From a virus: DNA of 33,318 nucleotides. Position numbers and translations under genes: made by a program. The notes beneath the pieces were generated by a model that saw only the letters and a program-made list of their open reading frames with translations, ran no database searches and had not been told where the DNA came from. Below, piece by piece: positions 27,152 through 33,318 of the stretch. Where the stretch lies: positions 1 through 33,318 of IMG/VR virus record IMGVR_UViG_3300028558_000075. One strand, written 5' to 3'. Position 1 is the first letter of the stretch, and every line of letters starts with the position of its first letter.

Positions 27152-28171
27152 TTATTTCCCGCCGAAGTGTGGAGTGGTGCCGTACGCTTTTCGGGCTGCT
27201 TCGGCCCCTCGCTTTTTCGCAGCCTCGAGCGGGTCGCCGCCGTCATCGCGTCCGCCTTGGGTCACGTCGACCTGGGCCAGCGCGGGGTGGGGCAAAGCCA
27301 CCGTCACCGCGAAGGCGCCATGCAGGGCGTCGTCGCTGAGACCGTCGGCCCGGAACCCGGGGACGCGCTTCTCGAGAATCGCGACGCGAATCACTCGAAG
27401 CGAAGCCTTTGCGTCAACCGTCACGCCGTCTTTGCGCGCCTGGTCGAGCAATTCAACGCGCTCGGTCACCGCGGCATCCAGACGCTTGGGGTCGTTCGCG
27501 GTCGCGAGCTGCGTAGTGAGCACCGCGACTCGGCCGTCGGCCTCATCGGCGCGCTTCTGCGCGGCCTTCAGGTCGGCCTGCAATTGTGCCAATTGTTCGG
27601 GAGTCATCGGAAGAATTTTACTCGGGATTTCCAAAACCTCGTCCCCGAGTGAATCCAACCGCAGCGAGCAGCGCGATCCGCCGCGTGCTTCCCCCTTCGG
27701 CAACAGGGCAACGTGATTACCACGGATGTTCGTTTGCACCCCGTCGTACCGCTCGCCTTCGGGGGTTACCCCGGGCGTCGCGTCGTAATCGATGTCATAT
27801 CCGCAAGAGAGCTCGACGAGCTCCTTGTTTTCGACGCGGGTAATCGTCGCGGCGTCGCGCACCGTGATCGGGGCAACCATGAACGCATCCTTGCGCTTGG
27901 CTTCTCCCGTCTCTCCTACCGCAACAGCCTTCCAATTATCCGCGTTGACGCCGTTCGGGGGGTGCCCCACGGTGACCGCGACATCGGAAAAACCCGCCAA
28001 GGCCTTCGTATCGAAAACGCTGGAATCGGGGCGATACTCTCGCCTCTCGGTACCGTCAGCGTTTCGGTAGGTGAAGATCCCTGTGCGAGTTAGGGCGCCT
28101 TCGACACGGAGCGCACCGCCGGGCGTGCGCTCCAAAGCGTCAATTGTAAAAACGTCGTATCGTCTGGCCAC
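27152..28171 (-). CDS. prohead protease (DUF2213) fused to scaffold domain
   Basis: A 339-residue protein with GTG start at 28171, forced by a TGA directly before it. Residues 1-165 match DUF2213: D-V-F-T-I-D, F-T-Y-R-N-A-D-G-T-E-R-R-E-Y-R, V-T-V-G-H70-P-P-N-G-V-N-A-D-N-W, and G-N-H-V-A-L-L-P-K-G-E-A-R, giving His70 as the likely catalytic residue. From 189 the chain is a charged coiled coil (L-A-Q-L-Q-A-D-L-K-A-A-Q-K-R), typical of scaffold. It would shape and then mature the capsid, and the order before cement and capsid fits. Met189 could be an internal start for free scaffold. Confidence 0.8.
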   Translation of the reverse strand: MARRYDVFTIDALERTPGGALRVEGALTRTGIFTYRNADGTERREYRPDSSVFDTKALAGFSDVAVTVGHPPNGVNADNWKAVAVGETGEAKRKDAFMVAPITVRDAATITRVENKELVELSCGYDIDYDATPGVTPEGERYDGVQTNIRGNHVALLPKGEARGGSRCSLRLDSLGDEVLEIPSKILPMTPEQLAQLQADLKAAQKRADEADGRVAVLTTQLATANDPKRLDAAVTERVELLDQARKDGVTVDAKASLRVIRVAILEKRVPGFRADGLSDDALHGAFAVTVALPHPALAQVDVTQGGRDDGGDPLEAAKKRGAEAARKAYGTTPHFGGK

Positions 28172-28179
28172 TCACCATT

Positions 28180-28257
28180 TTAGGGGACCCACCAGACGAA
28201 CAAGAACGCCCAGCAAAGCATTTCTATGAACGTCCAGAGCACGTTGATATCATGCAT
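28180..28257 (-). CDS. 25-residue membrane peptide
   Basis: Reads M-H-D-I-N-V-L-W-T-F-I-E-M-L-C-W-A-F-L-F-V-W-W-V-P, almost all hydrophobic and very Trp-rich. It overlaps the stop of the gene before by 8 bases and ends 8 bases before the protease GTG. Such a tiny open frame could be chance, but its composition (four Trp, no charged residue in the last 13) is that of a membrane helix. Function unknown. Confidence 0.35.
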   Translation of the reverse strand: MHDINVLWTFIEMLCWAFLFVWWVP

Positions 28258-28423
28258 GGCGCTTTGGAGGGGGCGAGACGGCGGGGTCTACAGTGAACAC
28301 GCCCTTCGCATCGTAAACCGAGAAGGTCCGGCCGGTCTCGTTCGCCAGGCGCTTCGCCTCCCCTACGGCATCGGCGTACTCCCGTTCGATCAACCCGCCC
28401 AGCGCGACTACGATGTAGGCCAT
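28250..28423 (-). CDS. 57-residue hypothetical protein
   Basis: Starts MAYIVVALGGLIEREYADAV at 28423, overlapping the methyltransferase stop by one base (TAATG). The core Y-I-V-V-A-L-G-G...E-A-K-R-L-A-N-E-T-G-R-T-F-S-V-Y-D looks like a small beta-alpha-beta unit with a disordered Pro-rich tail (DPAVSPPPKRHA). No family recognised. Its coupling to the methyltransferase gene suggests an accessory role. Confidence 0.55.
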   Translation of the reverse strand: MAYIVVALGGLIEREYADAVGEAKRLANETGRTFSVYDAKGVFTVDPAVSPPPKRHA

Positions 28424-29151
28424 TACACGAGCTCCTTCATGGTGCAAAGTTTCAAGGCGTCTGCATCCGTCCGGGCCGTATAGGTAGCCGGGGGGGACGT
28501 CAATCGGGCACTGGCCTTGTCGACCCAGTTAGGGTCGAAGTCCAGGCCGACGTAGTTTCGGCTCAGGGATATAGCAGCCTCGCCAATGGCCGCCGACCCG
28601 CAGAAGGGATCGAAGATAGTCTCGCCTGGGTCGCTAAATAGAGCCGTTAGCTTCGAGCAAAGGGCCACGGGCTTCTCGTTCGGGTGCCGGTCCTTCTTAC
28701 CCCGCGTGCCGTTGCATTGCCAAATGCCGTAAGAGCCTCGTCCGTTCCAGCGCTTCTTCGGCGCCTGGGGGTGGAATAGCGCGATGAACTCGTAGGACGT
28801 CGCCGGGCGATCGGCCGTGAGCTGCCCCATCGAATTGGGCTTGTACCACACGCACCCCCGCACGTACTCCGGGACGACATAGCTAATACGGCCGAGATCT
28901 TCGAGGCAGCAGAACACGACGACCCAACGTTTCGTTATACGTAACAGGTCGGTAATAAAGGCGAAATCACCGATTGGATCGAACTCGAGTTCGTACTTCG
29001 GGACGGACTTCTTACCGACGAGCGAACCCGAGCAAAGATTTTCATGCACGTGCTTCGAATAGGGCGGGTCGGTAATAGTCACATCCACGCACTTATCGGG
29101 AAGCGTTTTCAAATAGGCGAACGTGTCAGGTACGAACTGAACGGCGTGCAT
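28423..29151 (-). CDS. DNA methyltransferase (N4/N6 adenine or cytosine, beta class)
   Basis: A 242-residue enzyme (from ATG 29151) that would methylate phage DNA, using S-adenosylmethionine. T-D-P-P-Y-S is catalytic motif IV and comes first; D-P-F-C-G-S-A-A-I-G near residue 190 is the cofactor motif I, the order of beta-class enzymes, and F-H-P-Q-A-P and R-H-P-N-E-K-P lie between. The start at 29151 is preferred to 29190 since a promoter ends 6 bases before it and the longer form would cover the divergent promoter. It may protect phage DNA from host restriction. No cognate restriction enzyme is present. Confidence 0.85.
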   Translation of the reverse strand: MHAVQFVPDTFAYLKTLPDKCVDVTITDPPYSKHVHENLCSGSLVGKKSVPKYELEFDPIGDFAFITDLLRITKRWVVVFCCLEDLGRISYVVPEYVRGCVWYKPNSMGQLTADRPATSYEFIALFHPQAPKKRWNGRGSYGIWQCNGTRGKKDRHPNEKPVALCSKLTALFSDPGETIFDPFCGSAAIGEAAISLSRNYVGLDFDPNWVDKASARLTSPPATYTARTDADALKLCTMKELV

Positions 29152-29153
29152 TC

Positions 29154-29181
29154 TTGACTTATACGGCCTAGACCCTAAAAT
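29154..29181 (+). promoter_or_regulatory. promoter for the neck/tail block, leaderless spacing
   Basis: TTGACT (29154-29159), 16 bases, TAAAAT (29176-29181), then gtccagc and ATG 29189. The first in-frame ATG (29180) lies inside the -10 box, so a transcript from here begins at or next to the second ATG. It overlaps the minus-strand promoter at 29158-29186. Confidence 0.65.
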
Positions 29182-29186
29182 GTCCA
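29158..29186 (-). promoter_or_regulatory. promoter for the methyltransferase/capsid block, leaderless spacing
   Basis: On the minus strand: TGGACA (29186-29181), 17 bases, TATAAG (29163-29158), then tcaaga and ATG 29151. It shares bases with the plus-strand promoter: its -10 box overlaps that promoter's -35 box, and its -35 box touches the other -10 box, so both cannot be bound at once. Confidence 0.65.
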
Positions 29187-29188
29187 GC

Positions 29189-29404
29189 ATGAGAACGCTC
29201 GTTGAACGACTCGAGATTGCGGCACACCGGAACGTTCAACAGGCGCTAAGGGACTTGCGCCGCGCGCGCGAGGTTAGGCTCCTGATCAAGGAGGTCATCG
29301 CGCTCGGAGACGAACCCCAACAGCTTCACCTGATCGGCATCTTGCAGCGCGAGCGCCCCGAGATCGTTCCCCCGCTCGTCGACCTTCCGCCCACCGTCCA
29401 GTAA
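29189..29404 (+). CDS. 71-residue hypothetical helical protein
   Basis: Begins MRTLVERLEIAAHRNVQQAL, a long charged helix, and ends in a Pro-rich tail (E-I-V-P-P-L-V-D-L-P-P-T-V-Q). ATG 29180 in the same frame would add M-S-S, but it lies in the -10 box. It ends directly before the DUF4054 gene. No family recognised; as first gene of the neck block it may be a small head-completion protein or a regulator. Confidence 0.6.
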   Translation: MRTLVERLEIAAHRNVQQALRDLRRAREVRLLIKEVIALGDEPQQLHLIGILQRERPEIVPPLVDLPPTVQ

Positions 29405-29764
29405 ATGCCCGCCCTGAACTTCACCGGATCCAGCACGGCGACGTCTACCTCGTCGCTGACGGCCTTCTATTATCCGCTGCTCGGTCAGTTCTTGGGCCAG
29501 TTTCCAGAGTTCGTCGGCGTCGGATCGGGGCAGCTAATCGCCGCGCTGAACGCCGCCGCGCTCGAGATAGACACTGTCATCTGGGGCCCTACGGCCCAGG
29601 AAGGCTTGTTCTTCTTGACCGCGCACCGTCTCGCGGCATCGCCCTTCGGGCAGAACGCCAAGATGATCACGTCCCCGCTCGCGCGCGGGTACATGCGCAC
29701 GACCTACGGCCAGACCTACAAGGAGCTCCAGATCCAGGCGAGCTCGGGTTACCGGGTATGCTGA
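29405..29764 (+). CDS. head-tail connector, DUF4054-type
   Basis: A 119-residue protein. F-P-E-F-V-G-V-G-S-G-Q-L-I-A-A-L-N-A-A-A-L-E-I-D, then E-G-L-F-F-L-T-A-H-R-L-A and the closing Y-M-R-T-T-Y-G-Q-T-Y-K-E-L match DUF4054 adaptor proteins ('FPeFa..sda.v...l..A......w.......a..llaAH.L....T.YGq.y..l') that join portal and neck. Before that is an N-terminal extension with N-F-T-G-S-S-T-A-T-S. It starts directly after the gene before and overlaps the next by 7 bases. Confidence 0.75.
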   Translation: MPALNFTGSSTATSTSSLTAFYYPLLGQFLGQFPEFVGVGSGQLIAALNAAALEIDTVIWGPTAQEGLFFLTAHRLAASPFGQNAKMITSPLARGYMRTTYGQTYKELQIQASSGYRVC

Positions 29765-30207
29765 AAGACACCGACCACGGCTTTGCCTCGCTCTTGAAGG
29801 CGCTCGACGGTCGCAAGATTCCGAACCTCGAAGTGGGGGTCTTCGGTGCCGCCGCGGAGGCCCCGCACGGCTCGGGGCGAGCGACGGTCGGCGACGTGTG
29901 CGCTTGGATGGAGCACGGCACCCCGACCGTGCCCGAGCGCCCTTTCATCTCGGGCTGGATGGATCGCCATGAGGCCGACATGGCCGAGGTCTTGAAGGGA
30001 GGTCTCATCAAAGCGATTCGAACCGTGATGCCCCTGACCGACGCGCTTCGCTCGGCCGGTAGGTTCGCGGTCGCGGGGATCAAGGAGGAGATGATCGACA
30101 CGCCCCCGCCTCTTTCGATCACGACCTTTCAGAAGAAGGGCCACGACCAGACGCTTGTCGAGACCGGACAACTACGAGACGCCCTAGCCTACAGGTTGAC
30201 GCCGTGA
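29758..30207 (+). CDS. neck/tail completion protein (HK97 gp10-like)
   Basis: A 149-residue protein. V-G-D-V-C-A-W-M-E-H-G-T-P-T-V-P-E-R-P-F-I-S-G-W-M-D contains the 'a..nE.Gt..iPaRPFlr' motif of gp10/virion morphogenesis neck proteins, and the end T-G-Q-L-R-D-A-L-A-Y fits 'LvdTGqLr.s'. It would sit between connector and tail terminator. It overlaps the connector gene by 7 bases and couples to the next by GTGA. Confidence 0.75.
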   Translation: MLKDTDHGFASLLKALDGRKIPNLEVGVFGAAAEAPHGSGRATVGDVCAWMEHGTPTVPERPFISGWMDRHEADMAEVLKGGLIKAIRTVMPLTDALRSAGRFAVAGIKEEMIDTPPPLSITTFQKKGHDQTLVETGQLRDALAYRLTP

Positions 30208-30380
30208 CCCCCGAGCGCCAGCTAGAGCACTTCAAGATGATTGCCTCGAACAAGACCTACCGGGCGCACTTCTCTTGGGGGCACACCGCGCTTCGCCGCG
30301 TCCTACTGCCCGACTTCGACCTTCGATTTTGCATTCGCTGCCTCCAGACGCACACGGGGCTGAAGTGTGATCACAAGTGA
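30204..30380 (+). CDS. 58-residue Cys/His-rich protein
   Basis: GTG 30204 overlaps the stop before it (GTGA), and the stop overlaps the next GTG the same way, so its place in the run is firm. It reads V/M-T-P-E-R-Q-L-E-H-F and has F-C-I-R-C near residue 42-46 and K-C-D-H at the end, a C-x2-C...C-x-H set that may bind zinc. No family recognised. It is embedded between neck genes. Confidence 0.6.
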   Translation: MTPERQLEHFKMIASNKTYRAHFSWGHTALRRVLLPDFDLRFCIRCLQTHTGLKCDHK

Positions 30381-31354
30381 GCGCGCTCAACTTCACCGGC
30401 ACGGGCTTAGCGTCGTCGCAAGCCTTCATGGACCTGCTCCTGGCGGGCGGGCCGACCCTAAATAAGACCCCGTTCCTTTCGCTGATCTTTAGTCTCTCGG
30501 GCCTGACTACGCCCGGCAACGTTCTCTGGACCCTAGACCCTAACCCCTTCATCGGTCCGGCCGACGCCGCGTGCGTGAAGCTTCGCGTGAAGCGGTTGAC
30601 GACCAAGGGCCGTGACGACTATCGGGACAACGCCCTGGCAGGCTGGCGCGAAATCACCATCTCGTTTCGCTGCGAGACCTACAACCGATCGATCGAGTCG
30701 TCCGAAATCTTGAACCGGATCGTGTCGCTGTTGCAGCTCCCGTCGAGCTCTACGGCGCTGAACTACCTCGGCCTGGCGTACTCGAGCAACGCGGGCTCCA
30801 ACGCGATGGACTACGTGTCGAACGAACGCGCGGTGAACGTCTCGCTGATCGATATCACATTCAACGCTGCAAACAACATCGTACTTGACCCCTACGGCGG
30901 CGCGGGCTTTATCCAGACCGCCGATGTGTCCGGCACGCTCCTTTCTGACGGCAACCCCGTCAACACCCCCTCCACCAATGGCGGCCAATTGATCACCATC
31001 ATAAACCCCCCGGCCAAGCCCTTTATCGGCGGGACAGTCTTCGTCCCGGCCAATGTGGGGCTCTCGGTCGCCGCGATTCAGACCATTTACATAGTCGACT
31101 CCACGGGATCGTCGGCCCAAATCCTACCACTTCCGCCGATCGTCGCCGGGTACGATGGTTCAGAGATCATCTTCCAGTTTAGCGGCACCTCGTTCCCGGT
31201 GCCTGCTCAAATTGTACCCTCGGGTGGCGCTTCGATCAGCGACCCGCAAAACCCCGGCGCGACGACGACGGGAACGGTGTACGTGAGCGACGTGGGCAAG
31301 GTGCTTTCGCTGACGGCTTCGTATTCACTAAACCGCTGGTTGCAACTCTCATGA
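30377..31354 (+). CDS. tail/neck terminator-like protein with long C-terminal domain
   Basis: A 325-residue protein starting at GTG 30377 (GTGA). Residues about 15-170 fit phage neck terminators (gp12-like/LIC_12616 group): W-R-E-I-T-I-S-F-R-C-E-T-Y, I-L-N-R-I-V-S-L-L, then N-E-R-A-V-N-V-S-L-I-D-I-T-F-N-A. The second half is Gly/Ser/Pro-rich beta with the fibre-like end V-Y-V-S-D-V-G-K-V-L-S-L-T. The N-terminus M-S-A-L-N-F-T-G-T-G-L-A-S-S resembles two other virion proteins. The fused second domain is unusual for a terminator. Confidence 0.6.
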   Translation: MSALNFTGTGLASSQAFMDLLLAGGPTLNKTPFLSLIFSLSGLTTPGNVLWTLDPNPFIGPADAACVKLRVKRLTTKGRDDYRDNALAGWREITISFRCETYNRSIESSEILNRIVSLLQLPSSSTALNYLGLAYSSNAGSNAMDYVSNERAVNVSLIDITFNAANNIVLDPYGGAGFIQTADVSGTLLSDGNPVNTPSTNGGQLITIINPPAKPFIGGTVFVPANVGLSVAAIQTIYIVDSTGSSAQILPLPPIVAGYDGSEIIFQFSGTSFPVPAQIVPSGGASISDPQNPGATTTGTVYVSDVGKVLSLTASYSLNRWLQLS

Positions 31355-32748
31355 AAAAGCGAATACCTTTTTTCTTGCTGCTGTTTTTGGCGATCATGAT
31401 GATCGCGGCCATCCCGGCTCGCAAGCCTCGGGTCGAATACTGGTGGGGTCAAGCCAACTGGTACGTCGATCCGGCCAACGTTACGGGGTTGGCAAACGAC
31501 GCGAACACGGGGGCCGACGCAACCCACCCGCTGCGCCATTTCGACGAGATTCACCAGCGTTGGGGTACGTGGCAACCGCTTCTGACCTGCCCCAACGGCG
31601 CGACCACGATTTGGGTAATGTCGGGTCAAGCTCCCGAAGTGGATCAGGTCTACATCGAGCCGCGCGTCGAAAACGGGTGTCAATTCGCGGTGCGCGGGCT
31701 CCTCAATGCGTCTAACACGATTCAAACCGGCACTCTCAGCGGCGTTACGCAGATCTCTAAATCCGGTGGCGGGACGTTAGCTCAGGCTACGTTCGGCGTG
31801 GGGCTCACCGTGGGCCCGGAGATCGTCTACAACAATACTCGGGCAACGACCGCATGGCTAAACACGTTGTCAAGCGGAACAACGTTCAACGTTTCAAATC
31901 CCGTACCCACTGCGCAAGTCCCGTATGTGCCTGGTCTAACGGGTAACGCCTGGGCTAACGGTGATTCGTACACAGTTTATCAGGTGCCTTGCATCAACCT
32001 GAAAACGTGGCATCCGGTATGGGGCGATCTGAGAGACACTCCTGATACGCGCGCTACCCTTGTGGATGTTTGCATTGACCAGGGAATAGACGGAGCCTTT
32101 GGCAATGGCGACCAGGGTGAGGCGCAAGTTACTCTGGACGGTTCGGCCATCCAAGAGGTTTACGTTCTCGGTTCCGGTTCGTTCGTGCAGGTGGTTGGGA
32201 CGCATGGATCCAGGGCGGGCGGGATCGTAAGCAACGTCTCGACGTTCCCCTTTGCGGCGCGGTTCAACATCAACGGATTAGAATCATTACCGGCCAAAGA
32301 AATAGTCGTAGTAGCGGGCCAGTTCATTCAACCCAGTATGACGAACGTGTTTTTGCAGGGGGACACCATCGTAACTAACGCCCAGTTCAGCGGACTTGTG
32401 CAGTTCACTTCGGTGTACTGGGGCGGTGCGTTGGACAAGATAATAAACGGATCGGTTTTTGCCAATTCGGCCGCATCCACAATATGGGGACCGGGAGCGC
32501 TCGCAGCCGGCGCGAACGGAACGATCATCTACCCATCGGGCGCCGGCCAGGCAGCGATCACATTTCCCGGGGGCTGGACATACCTGACGGCCGTGCAATT
32601 CAATCACGGATGTCTGGAGACCGCGACTGGGGGCGCCGTATCCTGCAACGTGTCGACTCAGGCGAGCAATCTTGACACGGTGCTTGGCGCAACGATCGGA
32701 TGCGTTAGGCTTGGTACTTCGGCCGTGTGCAACACCAACGCCCCCTAA
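31351..32748 (+). CDS. spike-like beta protein with N-terminal export signal
   Basis: A 465-residue protein. It opens M-K-K-R-I-P-F-F-L-L-L-F-L-A-I-M-M-I-A-A-I-P-A-R, a signal peptide or membrane anchor, then W-Y-V-D-P-A-N-V-T-G-L-A-N-D-A-N-T-G, a version of the 'wYVdp.nG.Dan.G....PF.tl' opening of phage tailspike beta-helix domains, followed by G/N/T/S-rich strands and six Cys. It may be a spike that is exported, or a surface protein expressed by the infected host. It couples to the gene before by ATGA and meets the minus-strand repeat gene tail to tail (4-base overlap). Confidence 0.6.
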   Translation: MKKRIPFFLLLFLAIMMIAAIPARKPRVEYWWGQANWYVDPANVTGLANDANTGADATHPLRHFDEIHQRWGTWQPLLTCPNGATTIWVMSGQAPEVDQVYIEPRVENGCQFAVRGLLNASNTIQTGTLSGVTQISKSGGGTLAQATFGVGLTVGPEIVYNNTRATTAWLNTLSSGTTFNVSNPVPTAQVPYVPGLTGNAWANGDSYTVYQVPCINLKTWHPVWGDLRDTPDTRATLVDVCIDQGIDGAFGNGDQGEAQVTLDGSAIQEVYVLGSGSFVQVVGTHGSRAGGIVSNVSTFPFAARFNINGLESLPAKEIVVVAGQFIQPSMTNVFLQGDTIVTNAQFSGLVQFTSVYWGGALDKIINGSVFANSAASTIWGPGALAAGANGTIIYPSGAGQAAITFPGGWTYLTAVQFNHGCLETATGGAVSCNVSTQASNLDTVLGATIGCVRLGTSAVCNTNAP

Positions 32749-33318
32749 TCTCTATGATCGTCTACGAATATGACGACCCGGAAAGGTTCTACGCGGGCGA
32801 ACTTGCCGGCCCCTAAGGCCTCGGTAGACTCGACCCCGAACGGGAAGATGCCTGCCATCCCCGCGACGGCGACTCCGGCCCCGAAAGTCTCGGTCGATGG
32901 GATGCCGGTGACGGCGATCTTCCACACGGCGGCCCCCGCGCCTGACCCCTCGCTCGAAGGGATGCCGGAAAGCGCGCCCTGAGCTAGCATCGTCCCCGCG
33001 CCTACGGCCTCGGTCGAAGGTATACCAGACGGCGAGATGGTGCTAATCGCGAGCGCGGACCCCGCGCCGAAAGCCTCGGTCGAAGGGATACCCGTGACCT
33101 TGAACTGCCAGACCGTCGCGGGGGCTCCAAGTGCTTCGCTCGAAGGGATGCCCGCGAGCGTACCCAGGGCTAGCGTCGTCCCTGAGCCGAAGGCCTCGGT
33201 CGAAGGGATGCCCGCAGGAGAGATAGAGCTAATAGCGAGCGAGACCCCCGCGCCGAAGGCTTCGGTCGAAGGCACGCCAGCGGGCTTTACCTGCCACACG
33301 GTGGCCGAGGCGCCGAAG
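32745..33318 (-). CDS. repetitive tail-type protein, 5' end cut by window edge
   Basis: The frame is open past the right edge (the first codons read F-G-A-S-A-T-V-W-Q, which is repeat text), so the start is outside. At least 190 residues are made of 20-22-residue units beginning G-I-P-S-T-E-A-F-G-A-G, a motif of phage tail and fibre proteins. Three unit types alternate, giving a 62-residue higher-order repeat. The end (K-F-A-R-V-E-P-F-R-V-V-I-F-V-D-D-H-R-D) is non-repetitive. Probably a long fibrous or baseplate-attached protein. Confidence 0.7.
   Translation of the reverse strand, partial: FGASATVWQVKPAGVPSTEAFGAGVSLAISSISPAGIPSTEAFGSGTTLALGTLAGIPSSEALGAPATVWQFKVTGIPSTEAFGAGSALAISTISPSGIPSTEAVGAGTMLAQGALSGIPSSEGSGAGAAVWKIAVTGIPSTETFGAGVAVAGMAGIFPFGVESTEALGAGKFARVEPFRVVIFVDDHRD
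32872..33299 (-). repeat. two-level repeat, about 60 and 186 bp
   Basis: Units start at G-I/V-P-S-T/S-E. Type A ends L-A-I-S-x-I-S-P, type B ends L-A-x-G-x-L, type C ends V-W-x-x-x-V-T. The order reads A-B-C-A-B-C and then a diverged unit; at the cut edge a type C end is again visible. DNA copies such as gcctcggtcgaagg recur on the plus strand. Confidence 0.85.

Noticed and set aside
27607-27640. Full promoter for an internal scaffold transcript
   Set aside because: TAAAAT is at the right distance, but there is no -35-like hexamer at 15-18 bases. Kept as a finding about an internal start only, not as a promoter feature.
28169-28205. Leaderless promoter before the prohead protease GTG
   Set aside because: TAAAAT lies 5 bases before GTG 28171, but the best -35 (TTGTTC) has only 15 bases of spacing. 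Too weak to list.
1-33318. Integrase, lysogeny repressor, toxin-antitoxin or transposon
   Set aside because: No tyrosine or serine recombinase, CI-like repressor, transposase or terminal inverted repeats of an insertion sequence were seen. The small gene at 22060 may bind DNA but is not a clear repressor.

Overview
This window is a piece of a GC-rich, double-stranded DNA tailed phage genome. The hallmark genes are a large terminase, a DUF2184-type major capsid protein with its prohead protease and cement protein, baseplate proteins J and gp25/W, a family A DNA polymerase, a primase-helicase and an endolysin. Baseplate J plus a gp25/W-like wedge imply a contractile tail (myovirus). Portal, sheath, tube and tape-measure genes are not seen. 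Both edge genes are cut open, so the genome continues on both sides. I saw no integrase. The host is uncertain; the phage lipoproteins, with a Cys lipobox followed by low-complexity acidic, Gly and Thr text, resemble exported proteins of Myxococcota, which is only a hint.

Layout by strand. (1) 1-4237, plus: a cut beta-helix repeat protein, then a tightly overlapping run of small genes with a T4-lysozyme-like endolysin, several one-helix membrane peptides (holin candidates) and three lipoproteins. (2) 4269-11736, minus, read right to left: primase-helicase in two in-frame pieces, a cupin-like protein, small terminase, RuvC-like resolvase, collagen-like tail fibre, three tandem fibre-like paralogues, a glycosyltransferase and a small lysis-like end. 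(3) 11751-22263, plus: Cas4-like nuclease, AT-hook protein, Snf2-like helicase, possible single-strand-binding protein, DNA polymerase, a nucleotide pyrophosphohydrolase-like protein, a ParB-like/metallophosphoesterase fusion, a sigma-factor-like protein and the large terminase. (4) 22255-29151, minus: DNA methyltransferase, two tiny genes, protease/scaffold, cement, capsid, three small virion-type genes, gp25/W, baseplate J and a DUF2612-type baseplate protein. (5) 29189-32748, plus: DUF4054 connector, gp10-like and terminator-like neck proteins and an exported spike-like protein. (6) 32745-33318, minus: a highly repetitive tail-type protein cut by the right edge.

Most genes within a block overlap by 1-4 bases (ATGA, GTGA, TAATG), which implies translational coupling and helps fix many starts. 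The most notable regulatory signal is a set of promoter-like sites (TTGxxx or TGGACA, 16-17 bases, TATAAT/TATAAG/TATAGT/TAAAAT) placed only 6-7 bases before the start codon of a gene, so that transcription should begin at the start codon itself (leaderless mRNA). They occur before the genes at 9410(-), 22060(+), 24499(-), 29151(-) and 29189(+); the last two overlap as a divergent pair. The phage also encodes a sigma-like protein that might read such sites. The second notable signal is the primase-helicase, interrupted exactly before its Walker B motif by an 84-base spacer that keeps frame, contains in-frame stops and carries a perfect 14-bp inverted repeat.
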